Assembly: GCA_002049985.1 (NCBI GenBank)
Contig: MVCY01000001.1
Span: forward strand, 1-25,031
Length of the DNA: 25,031 bases
Source: Candidatus Latescibacteria bacterium 4484_181
GTDB lineage: Bacteria > Latescibacterota > MVCY01
Direction of reading: 5' to 3'
Positions within the stretch are counted from its first letter, which is position 1. Every line of letters starts with the position of its first letter. The position numbers and the translations under genes are program-made. Of this stretch, positions 1-9,400 are shown in pieces. Below the pieces are notes generated by a model. It was not told the DNA's origin. It made no database searches and saw only the letters and a program-made list of their open reading frames with translations.

Positions 1-612
1 GCCCTTGTAGCTGGAAACCTCATCCAGTCCGCCGCATTAGGTGGGGCTGACACTACAGTTCAGCATGACCTTACTCCTGCCGCTGCTGCTGCAGGTTCAT
101 ACACAGTCACCGTAACCCTGAAAACGACTGCCCAGGCCAAGGATACCTTCAAAAACGGCTGGCTTGCAGTAACCGATGGTGATGCCGCTAACGCAATGGG
201 AGACTTGTACCTCATTAAGTCTCATCCTGCGGCTGATGGTGGAGCTGCTTGTGTTATTACCCTTTATGAACCTTTGAAAAGGGCCATTACCACTAACTCC
301 CGAATTTCCTTGCTGGCTAATATCTACAGTGGGGTAATTCAGGCTCCTGCTACTACTCCAACAGGTCTTGCTGTAGGAGTAGCCCCAACGGCTGTACCTG
401 CTAATAACTACTTCTGGCTCCAAACCTGGGGGATAGCAAACGTGCTAATCCAGACTGCTACTACTGCAGGTGTCAGGGTACAGAGGGATGTTGGTGCTGC
501 CGGGGCAGTTGGGAAGACCGCAAACACAATCCTTACCGAGATTGTTGGGATGTGTGGATACGTGAACGACACTACCGATGCCGGTTTTGTGTTCCTGACT
601 ATTGCGCCTTAA
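1..612 (+). CDS. Phage head/virion structural protein, C-terminal part (5' end outside window)
   Basis: The open frame enters from the left edge in frame 1 and runs about 203 codons to TAA at 610-612; the start is not in the window. The product is rich in Ala, Thr, Val and Gly with alternating hydrophobic/polar strands, low in charge and without catalytic motifs, as expected of a beta-rich capsid decoration or stabilisation protein. It includes the segment WLQTWGIANVLI, a pattern I recognise loosely from structural proteins of environmental podophages. Its position just before the tail tubular protein A gene matches where T7-like phages keep capsid genes. Capsid proper, decoration protein or head vertex protein cannot be separated from sequence alone. 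Internal ATG at 196 is not considered a start because coding continues upstream. Confidence 0.7.
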   Translation, partial: ALVAGNLIQSAALGGADTTVQHDLTPAAAAAGSYTVTVTLKTTAQAKDTFKNGWLAVTDGDAANAMGDLYLIKSHPAADGGAACVITLYEPLKRAITTNSRISLLANIYSGVIQAPATTPTGLAVGVAPTAVPANNYFWLQTWGIANVLIQTATTAGVRVQRDVGAAGAVGKTANTILTEIVGMCGYVNDTTDAGFVFLTIAP

Positions 613-619
613 CTACTGT

Positions 620-639
620 GGGGAGGGGAAACCCTCCCC
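620..639 (+). other. Perfect GC-rich RNA hairpin with GAAA tetraloop
   Basis: GGGGAGGG (620-627), loop GAAA (628-631) and CCCTCCCC (632-639) form an uninterrupted 8-bp G/C stem closed by a GNRA-type tetraloop. It begins 8 nt after the stop of the structural gene and ends just before the ribosome binding site of the next gene. No U-run follows on either strand, so it is not a standard intrinsic terminator. It may protect or process the upstream mRNA or reduce expression of the downstream genes. Seen directly; function inferred. Confidence 0.6.
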
Positions 640-657
640 CAACCCTGGAGGACAAAA

Positions 658-822
658 ATGAAAATACATGCAATCAACAAACTATTGTGTATGGCTTATC
701 GGGAAATTCTCAGAGATTTGCTCTTACAGGCCATCAATGATCCCGACGAGGAGTGGGATGATATGGTATTGATGGTCCTGGACAGGTTGTTTGATTATAA
801 TCCTATCGCAACTAAGGGCTAA
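658..822 (+). CDS. Small acidic hypothetical protein (54 aa)
   Basis: ATG at 658 follows a good ribosome binding site, GGAGG at 647-651, and the frame ends at TAA 820-822, which overlaps the ATG of the tail tubular protein A gene (TAATG). The 54-residue product starts MKIHAINKLLCMAYREILRD and has an amphipathic N-terminal helix followed by an acidic stretch (DPDEEWDD) and a hydrophobic segment. No family recognised. It fills the only gap between the head protein and gp11-like genes and is translationally coupled to the latter, so it is likely a real gene, possibly a small head-tail or assembly protein. The function is unknown. Confidence 0.7.
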   Translation: MKIHAINKLLCMAYREILRDLLLQAINDPDEEWDDMVLMVLDRLFDYNPIATKG

Positions 823-1391
823 TGATCTCTTTTGTCTCTATCTGCAATATGGCCCTCGCTGAACTGGGGGCCACCCGAATAACAGACCTGGGCTTGGCAG
901 ATAAGAACTCCCAACTATGTTCGGAGTTTCTTTCGCCAACGATAGACCAGGTTTTGAGGTGCCACCCCTGGAACTGTGCCCGCGCACGAGCAAGCCTTGC
1001 AGTCCTTTCTGATACTCCTGCTTTCGGGTTTGCTTACCAGTACACACTTCCAGCGGCGCCTTACTGTCTCCGGGCATTGCGGATTAATGAAGATGCCAGA
1101 TACGTATTCAAAGTAGAAGGAAGGAGGTTACTGACTGATCAGGCCTCCGTGGACCTGGAGTTCATCAAAAGAATTGTCAATCCGGCAGAGTTTGATCCCC
1201 TGCTGGTAGCTGTTATTGTAGCAAAGCTTGCTCACTGTTTGGCGTATCCAATAACACAATCCTCTGCAGTCCGGGACAGAATGGAGAAGAAATTCATTGC
1301 AGCCCTCAGCGAGGCCCGGTCTGTGGATAGTCAAGAGGGTTCCCCGGATGTATTAAAAACTTCCACGTGGTTGGACGCCCGATTGGTGTGA
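822..1391 (+). CDS. Tail tubular protein A (T7 gp11-like)
   Basis: The 189-aa product is close in length to T7 gp11 (196 aa) and carries features of that family: an N-terminal helix with ALAELGA, a segment of the type L(R)CHPWNCARARA around residues 46-58, and a beta-strand pair near FAYQYTLPAAPYCLRALRI. In T7 the protein forms a dodecameric ring linking the portal to the gp12 nozzle and gating DNA exit. It directly precedes the tail tubular protein B gene, one base separating stop (TGA 1389-1391) and next ATG (1393). It starts at the ATG overlapping the previous stop. Family call is by motif and synteny; confidence is high. Confidence 0.9.
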   Translation: MISFVSICNMALAELGATRITDLGLADKNSQLCSEFLSPTIDQVLRCHPWNCARARASLAVLSDTPAFGFAYQYTLPAAPYCLRALRINEDARYVFKVEGRRLLTDQASVDLEFIKRIVNPAEFDPLLVAVIVAKLAHCLAYPITQSSAVRDRMEKKFIAALSEARSVDSQEGSPDVLKTSTWLDARLV

Positions 1392-1392
1392 C

Positions 1393-4149
1393 ATGAGCTT
1401 AGCTAATCCCATCATCTGCTCGTTCAATGCTGGAGAATTATCCTCCTCTCTTTACGGTAGAGTGGACCTCCAAAAATATTTCAATGGCTGCAAAACTCTC
1501 AAGAATTTTATTCCCCTTCCCCATGGCCCTGCCCAGCGAAGAGCAGGAACCAGATACATAAACGAAGTCTTTGGCAGGGAACAGGTCATTAACGGAGACT
1601 TTGTCTCCGATACTGGCTGGACACAAGGAACAGGGTGGACTATTGCTGATGGAGTTGCTACCGCTACTGCCGGAGCCAAGAGTGCTCTTTGTCGATCCAG
1701 TGACTGTATTGAGGGCAGAGAATACCTTGTCACTTACACTATAGATTCCGTAACTGCTGGTTCCGTCCAGGCTTATCTCGGGGGAACACTTTTGACTGCT
1801 CGTTCCACTGCCGGCACTTTCACTGAAAGGGCAACCTTTGGAGGTGACGATGACTGCGTCGGTTTCCTGAAGGCTGACGATTTTGCTGGAGTAATTGGTG
1901 ATTTCTCTGTTATGGAAGTCAATCCTCCTGCTGTCCTCATAAGTTTTGAATTTTCCACTGTCCAGGCTTATATCCTGGAGTTCACTGAGAAACAGATCCG
2001 ATTTTACAAAGATGGAGGAATCATTCTGGATGGGGATGATCCTTACACTCTTGAAACTCCTTACCTGGAAGATGACCTAACAAGCCTGCACACAACTCAG
2101 TCTGCTGATGTCCTTTATATTGCCCACCCAGATTATGCTCCCAGGAAATTGTTGAGGTATGGTCACACCGACTGGGAACTGACGACAATAACCTTTTTGG
2201 GTTCTCCTGTCAAAAACATAACAGGAGCGGACAAAACAGACCCAGTCAAGGTCTATTGCCCCCAACACAATTTTGAGAATGAGGATCAGATAGCCATTTG
2301 GGACGTCGCTGGCATGTATGAGATTAATGGTTTTCATATAGTGACGGGACGAACTGATGACTCTTTCAAATTAAGAGGTGTTGATGGAGAACATTTCCAT
2401 GCTTATACTGGGGGTGGCAAGACTTGGAAGATTCGGCGTCCAATAACAGGAGCAACACAAGCCAATCCTGTAGTAATAACTCTCCCCAATCATGGGTTTG
2501 CAAATGGGGACCGGATCAGAATTACTGGTGTTGGTGGAATGACTGAGATCAATGACAAGAATTTCACTGTTGCCAACCGGACCGAGGATACTTTCGAGCT
2601 TCAGGGAATAGACGGCACCGGATATACTGCTTATACAATTGGTGGATATGCCGGTATCTGGTCCGAATTGTTTGAGGAAGAAGACCACTACCCCTCTTCT
2701 GTAGAGTTCTTTGAAGAACGCCTGATCTGGGCAGCCACTAACGAGAAGCCCCAAACCATTTTCGGCTCCAAGGTCGGGGACTATGAGAACATGGGTGCAG
2801 GACCGAATGATGATGATGCCTTTATCTACACGATTGCTGCCAAGGGGGTCAACCCTATCCAGTGGATTGTCCCCATGGACAAACTCTTGCTTGGGACAAG
2901 AGGAGGCGAATGGGTGATGCGTTCCTCCGGAGCCGACGAACCCATCACACCTTCCAATGTGAATATCAAGAGAGAATCTACCTGGGGGTCTGCAAATGTC
3001 CAGGCCCTATTGGTTAACGACGTTGTGCTCTTTCTCCAGCGAGGAAGGTCCAAGATTCGGGAACTTGTCTACAATTTTGAGAAAGACGGCTATGTGGCTC
3101 CTGATCTCACTATCCTGTCCGAGCATATCACTACTGGGGGCATCCAGAGAATAGCTTATCAGCAAGAACCGTACTCCTTTCTCTGGGCTGTCCGGAAAGA
3201 TGGTGTCCTCCTGAACATGGTCTATGAGAGATCACAGAATGTTGTGGGTTGGAGCCGCCAAGTAACAGATGGGAAAGTTAAAGATGTAGCAGTCATCACA
3301 AGTTCCGGAGATGATGAGGTCTGGCTGCTGGTGGAACGCACGATAAACGGTTCCCCGCGGCTATACATGGAAAGGTCTGAAGACCAGTACCTGGATTCTT
3401 ACCTTACTTGGTCCGGGGGAGGTCCTGTTGCCATTACTGGAATTACAAATGCTTCCCAGGCAGTTGTCACGGCTCCCGGTAACTATTGCGATAATGGGGA
3501 TCATGTTAGGATTGTCAACGTTGAAGGCATGACAGAGGTAAATGAGTGTGTCTTCACTGTCTCAGATAAGTCCGGAGACACCTTCAAGATAAAAGATTCT
3601 GATGGCAACTACGTTAATTCCTCAGATTTCGGGACTTACACAAGTGGGGGAACTGCCGAGGTTGTGTCTATTGATTTCTCAGGAGTAGAGCACTTGGCAG
3701 GAGAATCTATACACCTTCTTGGTGATGGGTGTGTCCTTCCTGCCGTGACAGTCAGTGCTACCGGAACTTTCTCATTGTCCGCTTATGTGGGAGAACTCGT
3801 TGCAGGGCTCCAGTTTGATTCTGTTCTCCAGCCAATGAATATCGAAGCCGGGGCGCAGGCTGGAACAGCCCAAGGGAAGATTAAAAGAGTTCATGAGTTA
3901 ACAATCCGGCTCAAAGACACCAAAGCATGTTGGGTTAAGGCCGCAGATGACACCTGGCAGGAAATAGCTTTCCGGGGAGATGAGGACCCTGCTGATGCCC
4001 CGATTCCGGCTTTTACCGGAGACAAGAGAGTCTGTGTCTATCCTGGAAGCTTTGGCACCGAGGGAGATATCACCTTGATGGTAAAGGAGCCTTATCCGGC
4101 AACAATTGTGGCTCTTCTCCCAAAACTAAAAACTATGGATGTGCTATGA
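1393..4149 (+). CDS. Tail tubular protein B / tail nozzle (T7 gp12-like) with extra domains
   Basis: The 918-aa product is longer than T7 gp12 (794 aa). Residues 1-60 contain the typical start of this family (SFNAGELSSSLYGRVDLQKY, then PLPHGPAQRRAGTRYI). In T7 this protein forms the hexameric nozzle at the tail tip and contacts the fibres. Two additions explain the extra length: a jelly-roll/carbohydrate-binding-like insert at about residues 65-176 (from INGDF through GWTIADG to the FSVMEV end), and three copies of a roughly 70-residue module at about residues 276-346, 351-420 and 681-755. Each copy has the pattern NG/EDxIxIxxVxGMxEIN, then a TxDxFKL/FEL core, then YTxGG. This module is commonly annotated in phage tails as the FCCH domain of ubiquitin-activating E1; the name reflects fold, not ubiquitin chemistry. 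The stop TGA overlaps the next ATG (ATGA). Confidence 0.9.
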   Translation: MSLANPIICSFNAGELSSSLYGRVDLQKYFNGCKTLKNFIPLPHGPAQRRAGTRYINEVFGREQVINGDFVSDTGWTQGTGWTIADGVATATAGAKSALCRSSDCIEGREYLVTYTIDSVTAGSVQAYLGGTLLTARSTAGTFTERATFGGDDDCVGFLKADDFAGVIGDFSVMEVNPPAVLISFEFSTVQAYILEFTEKQIRFYKDGGIILDGDDPYTLETPYLEDDLTSLHTTQSADVLYIAHPDYAPRKLLRYGHTDWELTTITFLGSPVKNITGADKTDPVKVYCPQHNFENEDQIAIWDVAGMYEINGFHIVTGRTDDSFKLRGVDGEHFHAYTGGGKTWKIRRPITGATQANPVVITLPNHGFANGDRIRITGVGGMTEINDKNFTVANRTEDTFELQGIDGTGYTAYTIGGYAGIWSELFEEEDHYPSSVEFFEERLIWAATNEKPQTIFGSKVGDYENMGAGPNDDDAFIYTIAAKGVNPIQWIVPMDKLLLGTRGGEWVMRSSGADEPITPSNVNIKRESTWGSANVQALLVNDVVLFLQRGRSKIRELVYNFEKDGYVAPDLTILSEHITTGGIQRIAYQQEPYSFLWAVRKDGVLLNMVYERSQNVVGWSRQVTDGKVKDVAVITSSGDDEVWLLVERTINGSPRLYMERSEDQYLDSYLTWSGGGPVAITGITNASQAVVTAPGNYCDNGDHVRIVNVEGMTEVNECVFTVSDKSGDTFKIKDSDGNYVNSSDFGTYTSGGTAEVVSIDFSGVEHLAGESIHLLGDGCVLPAVTVSATGTFSLSAYVGELVAGLQFDSVLQPMNIEAGAQAGTAQGKIKRVHELTIRLKDTKACWVKAADDTWQEIAFRGDEDPADAPIPAFTGDKRVCVYPGSFGTEGDITLMVKEPYPATIVALLPKLKTMDVL
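2218..3657 (+). repeat. Three diverged FCCH-like domain repeats inside the nozzle gene
   Basis: Copies at about 2218-2430, 2443-2652 and 3433-3657 encode related modules beginning with ITGA/ITGI, then a strand ending in PxHxFxNxDxI or equivalent, the motif GMxEIN/EVN, the core TxDSFKL, TEDTFEL or SGDTFKI, and a closing YTxGG. Copies 1 and 2 are in tandem; copy 3 lies 260 residues later. They are protein-level repeats, diverged at DNA level, and probably form surface beta-barrels around the nozzle. Confidence 0.75.
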
Positions 4150-4571
4150 GACTGGTACCTTACAAAGCAGGCCATGCCCGGCAAATCCTTCTCCGGGAAG
4201 TGGAAGGCTATCTGCAAAGTTGTGAAGACTTTGATGAATGGGCAAAGACCAATGAAGGTCCGGAGGCCTGGACGGCTCTTAACAGTGACAATGTTGTAGT
4301 TGCCTGCGGGGGCGTACGTGAAATGTGGAAAGGGGTTGGGGAAGCCTGGCTCCTCTTGGGGAAAGGCATTGTTGGACACGAAATTTGGGTTTGCAGGGAA
4401 ATAGTTGAGAGGTTAAAGGTTTTAAAATTTCACAGGATTCAGGCTCATGCCCGAACAGATTTCCCCCTTGCCCACACACTTCTCCACAGGCTGGGATTTG
4501 AGGAAGAGGGATACATGAGGATGTATTACCCTGACAAGTGTGATGCAATTCTTTATGCGAGGACAGAATAA
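4146..4571 (+). CDS. GNAT-fold internal virion protein (T7 gp13-like position)
   Basis: The 141-aa product matches T7 gp13 in length (138 aa) and sits between the gp12-like and gp14-like genes. It has the shape of a GNAT-type acyltransferase: a C-terminal helix-strand segment ending in AHTLLHRLGFEEEGYMRMY, which is the usual final GNAT motif, and a central IWVCREIVERLK...FHRIQAHA helix-strand pair. The canonical acetyl-CoA loop Q/RxxGxG/A is not visible, so catalysis is doubtful and a structural role is more likely. Phage gp13-type proteins (the DUF2833 family) are known to have this fold. ATG overlaps the upstream stop (ATGA) and its own stop overlaps the next ATG (TAATG). Confidence 0.75.
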   Translation: MRLVPYKAGHARQILLREVEGYLQSCEDFDEWAKTNEGPEAWTALNSDNVVVACGGVREMWKGVGEAWLLLGKGIVGHEIWVCREIVERLKVLKFHRIQAHARTDFPLAHTLLHRLGFEEEGYMRMYYPDKCDAILYARTE

Positions 4572-5041
4572 TGGCTGTCGCAGCACCAGTAGTGATAGCG
4601 ATGACAGTTGCTGCTGCCGGGTTTTCTGCTTATGCTTCAGTTAAGCAGGGGAAATCCCAGGCTGCCTGGAACAAATACAATGCTCAGGTTGCCGAGCGTA
4701 ATGCCAAAGCCGCCAAAGCTGTTGCTGAAGCAGAAGCCGCAAGAAAACGCCGGGAAACACAGAGACTACTGAGCAGGCAGCGAGCTGTGTATGGAAAAGC
4801 CGGAGTAACCTTTGAGGGGTCCCCTCTCCTTGTTATGGAAGACACAGCCGCAGAGGGAGAACTGGACGCCCTCCTCATTGAATATAGAGGGCTTATGCAA
4901 AAACAAGCTTATCGTTCCCAGGCCGAAACTGACAGGATGAGAGCCCAGCAAGCCAGAGCCGCAGGATGGTATGGAGCAGGAACGTCCCTTTTGGGGGCCG
5001 CTTCCAGTATCGCAGGCCTATATGCCCCAAGAGGAAGGTAA
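4571..5041 (+). CDS. Internal virion protein (T7 gp14-like)
   Basis: The 156-aa product has a hydrophobic, alanine-rich N-terminus (MAVAAPVVIAMTVAAAGFSAYA), a long central helical segment rich in Ala, Lys, Arg and Glu that could form coiled coil (residues 30-75), a short loop with YGKAGVTFEGSP, and a second helix ending in a small hydrophobic C-terminal segment (GAGTSLLGAASSIAGLYA). This is the layout of the gp14 family, ejected first to make the outer-membrane part of the DNA channel in T7 (196 aa there). Order gp12-13-14-15-16 supports the call. Its ATG overlaps the previous stop. The last 76 bases would overlap the next gene if that gene used the far-upstream ATG at 4966, which I reject. 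Confidence 0.8.
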   Translation: MAVAAPVVIAMTVAAAGFSAYASVKQGKSQAAWNKYNAQVAERNAKAAKAVAEAEAARKRRETQRLLSRQRAVYGKAGVTFEGSPLLVMEDTAAEGELDALLIEYRGLMQKQAYRSQAETDRMRAQQARAAGWYGAGTSLLGAASSIAGLYAPRGR

Positions 5042-5043
5042 TT

Positions 5044-6477
5044 GTGCCAAGGATACCAAGATATTTCAGTCAAGAATCTGTAGCCGCAACACCTCTCCCC
5101 AGGGTTTCCCCGGAAGCTATGACACAAGGGATCAGGGCTGCTTCTGCTTTTGCCCAGGAGGCACAGCAAGCTTCAGCCTATTTTGCTGCACGCTTAACAG
5201 AAGCCCGCCGGAAATCCGAACTCATGCGTGCCCAGAACTCCTGGAGACAGGGAGTCAATGACTTTGTCCTGGGCCTGGAGGGAGACACAGACTATGATAC
5301 CTATGAAACCCGTTTTGAGGCATTCCAGAAGAAACTGTACGGGACGATCAAGAAAAACTACAAAGGGGATATCCAGGACTTTGACAACTTCACTGAACGG
5401 GAACTCATAGGAACCAGATTTGAAATAGGTAGGGCAGCCCGCAAAGGTCTCATCAGACAGATGGAAGGCCAGTACTGGGAAGACCTTGCCATGGCTACCA
5501 AAAGAGGAGACAGAGATTTCATTGAGGAGTCCACGGATACTGCAATCGAGAACGGATATCTTGATCCTGTCGCCGGAGAAAAGGCAAAAGCACAAGCTCT
5601 CAAGAAAATAGACATACAGGAAGCCTGGAATGACGTTATGGCCTCTGAGAGCCACGCAGAGGCCCTCAAAATTATTAAGGCTACCCACCTATCCCCAAGT
5701 GAGAAAAGCTCGCTGGTGGCTGCTTATGACCGTGAAATGGCATTTCGGGAAGCACAAGAGAAAGAAGTGAGGGAGGCAGAGATAACCGAAGTTCAGGATG
5801 ATTTTATTACCCGGGCTTATGATTCCAGCAATCCCCTAACTCATTCTGAGGTGGATAACTCCATTCTGGAGCCAACAGGAGGTGGCAGCAAAGCCTTTTT
5901 CCACGACCTGATCGAGAAGCGGGTTAAGGCTATCCAAAAAGGTGAAAGAGAACCTTACACTGAAACAGATCCCAGGGTGCTGGCAAAAGTCTTACTGCGG
6001 GAAAATGATCTTAACCAACCCCCAATGTCCGCAACTGAAATTCTGGACCTTGTTGGGGAGGGGCTTGGAGTTAAAACAGCCCAATCCTTGATCAAGACCA
6101 TGAGTGTCCGCAACACTGACATCTTCAAGCAGACTGAGGCTGCTTTGAAAGCCCAGTTCGGGTTTGAGGGATTACTGAAGGGCTTCGGGGCCAAGCCTCT
6201 TGGAGCAGTCTACTACAATAAGGCCATGACAGACATCCTGGCGGAGTTAACAGCAAAGCCCCTCAAAGGCAAGGAACTCAGGGACAGGATGTATGAACTG
6301 GCCCAGCCTTACTTGGAACAGTATTGGGAAGCCTCTGATAAAGACCCTGAGTATGTGGATAAGACATTAGAGTTGATGGGGTTGAAGCCTTCCCCTATGG
6401 GCAAAATGTTACTGAAGAAAGCTCCCCCAAAGGACTATGACTTGGAGTATGTACCCGGGAAGGGTTGGGTTAAATGA
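5044..6477 (+). CDS. Internal virion / ejection protein (T7 gp15-like)
   Basis: The product is 477 aa from GTG at 5044. That start is preferred to ATG 4966 because it follows a ribosome binding site (GAGGAAGG at 5031-5038) directly after the previous stop, and gives an N-terminus MPRIPRYFSQES typical of phage internal core proteins. Using 4966 would add 26 residues that overlap the gp14-like gene in another frame. The protein is almost wholly helical and charged, with no enzyme motif, as expected of the ejection-channel protein lining the periplasmic conduit. It is shorter than T7 gp15 (747 aa). The C-terminus DYDLEYVPGKGWVK is a common ending in this group. The stop overlaps the next ATG. 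Confidence 0.78.
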   Translation: MPRIPRYFSQESVAATPLPRVSPEAMTQGIRAASAFAQEAQQASAYFAARLTEARRKSELMRAQNSWRQGVNDFVLGLEGDTDYDTYETRFEAFQKKLYGTIKKNYKGDIQDFDNFTERELIGTRFEIGRAARKGLIRQMEGQYWEDLAMATKRGDRDFIEESTDTAIENGYLDPVAGEKAKAQALKKIDIQEAWNDVMASESHAEALKIIKATHLSPSEKSSLVAAYDREMAFREAQEKEVREAEITEVQDDFITRAYDSSNPLTHSEVDNSILEPTGGGSKAFFHDLIEKRVKAIQKGEREPYTETDPRVLAKVLLRENDLNQPPMSATEILDLVGEGLGVKTAQSLIKTMSVRNTDIFKQTEAALKAQFGFEGLLKGFGAKPLGAVYYNKAMTDILAELTAKPLKGKELRDRMYELAQPYLEQYWEASDKDPEYVDKTLELMGLKPSPMGKMLLKKAPPKDYDLEYVPGKGWVK

Positions 6478-9400
6478 TTGTCAAAGTCGGAAACCAGAGA
6501 CTGAAATTTCCTGACGATATGTCAGAGAATGAGATGGAGGCTGCTATCCAAGCTCTTCCCCCCGAAACTCCAACAATAAGGGGCCGCCTTAAAGCGAGGA
6601 AAGCGGTAGAGGCCCTTCCCCCTTTGATAGTCGATGAGGTGCGTAAAGAGGCCCTGGAGCGTCAATATGGCTACATTGCCAATGAGCCCTTTTCAGTTCG
6701 CACAATGATTGGGAACATCCCCAGGAACACGGAAGAGATAGTTACCTCAATAGGTTCTCTGCTTGCGGGTTCCGCTATTTTCGCTTGCAGATTCGGTAAA
6801 AACTTTATTGATGATGTCAATGAGTTCGCCTCCCAGCCTGAATCAACAGACTACTCCAACATTTTCCCGAGAACCAGAGAGCAGATTAAGCCTGCTACTG
6901 ATCTGGGGAAGGCCATCTATACAGATTGGCAGGCCTTGCTTGCCGGCAGGCTCCCCACTGAAACAGCAAAAACACCTCTCGTTAAGGGCACACAAGAGTA
7001 CATGGACTATCTTTGGGAAAAGGTAGAGCGGCAGGGATTAGGAGACACCATCAAGTTTTTCATCCAGGATAACCCGATTGATGCCATGCTTATCGGGAAC
7101 GCAATGTATAGGGCAACGGCTGCCGGTACAAGGCTGACCGCCGAAGGGATTCGTAAAGTGGTCCCCAAGGGGCATAAAGTTGCAAAGGCCATGGATCAGG
7201 TTTTATCCACAAAACGGACCCCTCTCGTCTATGAGGTAGGTATGACACAAGAAGGCACCCCCAAGGTTGTCACTTTTCCCAGGGCATACTCAAAGGACCC
7301 TCTCACAAAGTGTCTATTCCAGGAATCCTTTGATTCCGTCCTGGATAAATACCCTGGGATAAGCAAAGCCCTGACGGAACACAAGGCCAAGAAGCTCATC
7401 AATACTCTGCGGAATGCTTATGAGGATGCCAATTTTGAAGAGCGTTCCCTGATGCACAAAGAGATTTTTGAGAAACTGGATACCTTGACCAAAGAAGAGC
7501 GTGAGATAATTGTGCCTTACCTGGAGGGACGAGCGAAACTCCTCACTGAGCCCTCTGCCAAATTCAAAGCATTCGAGGGATGGTACAGAGACTTCTATGA
7601 AGGTGTCCAAAGGGACCTTATTGAGAGAGGCAAATTAACCCCAGAGATTATTCAGGCCAGGGCTTATCAACCTTTAGTTAGGGCCACGGGACAGACTACA
7701 GATCAGGTCATGGCGGAGTTCGGGGATTTCAAACCTGTCTACGTTCACCACTACTTCCCCAAAGTTTACGAGGATAAGACGAGTATCCACTTTGCCGAAA
7801 CGACCGGACAAAGGTTTAAGCCATCCTGGCTAAAAAAGTCCAAAGGAGTAGAAGGATACTCTGAAAACCTGTCCGAAATTTTGCCTAAGTGGGCCAGCGA
7901 GTATGTCAAGTTCAAGAACACTGAAGCCTTCATTAAAGATTTCACAGACAAGTTCGGGATCAAAGTTAACATTCGGGATATAGATTATGTTGAGGGGGGC
8001 CTCAAGGTGGGGGACACCCTTTACCCTAACCACAAAATAGTGGCCCCGGACGGATATCTCCGATTCTACAGAGGCAAGGTTGACTTCCAGCGGGAAGTCT
8101 CCAAGCGCATGGGGAACATGACCTTTGATGAAGCAATCGGGGAAGTGCTTAACGAGACTGTTACCGAGAGTGTTTCCACAACAAAAGGAGGAGCAGAACT
8201 TTCCAAAGCGGGGAAATTAATAGAGCAACGTGTAAAGGACGCCCTGGAAGCCAGGGGTTTTTCAATAGGTGAGGCAGAACAGATGCTTTCAAGGGTGAAG
8301 GCAGGCGAGGCCCCGGAGACTGTAATAAAGATTGTGAAAGAGAAGGTTGTCACAAAACGCACGGGAACTTCGCCGGAAGATATACTCAAACTCTTTCAGG
8401 GGGTGCAAAGGGAATATGTTGGCGTAGCAAAGAATCAGACTGTTTACCTTGTCCCCAAAGAGGCAGTAAAGGAATTGGAATCTTTTGCTACCCCTTTTGC
8501 AGGTTCCCAGAAAGCTCAAAATGTTGTCAGGCTGATTGTGGATAAGCCTACCCAGGTCTGGAAGGATGCAGTTCTTGCAGGCAGCCCCCGCTGGCTGAAA
8601 AACAATATCATGGGGGATATCATATTCAATACCGCAGAAGGGGTTGGCCCTCTCTCATACTCCAGGGCTTTCAGAGATATTTACAGGGACGTTATTCCTG
8701 ATGAACTCCTCAAGGCCTCCTTTGCCAATATCATGAAGTACAATCCTAAGTTGGGGAAGACAGTTGAGACAACCTTTGGAAGACTGGTAGCAGAGTTAGA
8801 GAACACGAAGGTTGTCAGGAATATCGCCAAGGTGAAAGATAAAGGGTACACTGTTAACACCGCCGGCGAACAACTTTTTGTCAGGGCTCTCTACATTGCT
8901 AAAGCCCGTCCCCTTGCCAAAGAATTGTTGAAAGCGGAGGGGCTTCCCCGAACTGAAGTCAATATAATGAACAAGCTCAGGCTCATCAAAGCTGACCCCA
9001 AATTGTTTGGGCCTATTATTGATGAGATCAAAACGAAATTGCCGGTGTTCAACCTTACCAGCTCCTGGGAGAGGAAGTACATTAAAAGGTTCCTACCCTT
9101 CTACAACTGGTACAAGTTCATGATCAAGTATGCAGCCAAGCTTCCTGCTGAGCACCCCTTTCTGACAGTCGGGGGCAGGGGCCTGGGAGCACTTTCGGAA
9201 AACCAGAGAGAAAAAGCCTTCATGCTCTACTTCCCCTTTATGATTCGGGAGATTGAGGAGAACGGGATTCCCCAGAGATTTGACAATCTGTGGCCGGTTG
9301 GGGAAATCGGAAAAGAAAAAGCAACATTCTTTAACACTCGTGGCCTGAACCCTTTTGCTACTATTGAGGATGTTGTCAACCTGGACGTCCTTCCAATGTT

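Noticed and set aside
97..423. 108-codon - strand frame opposite the head protein
   Set aside because: Shadow of the + strand coding frame that enters from the left edge.
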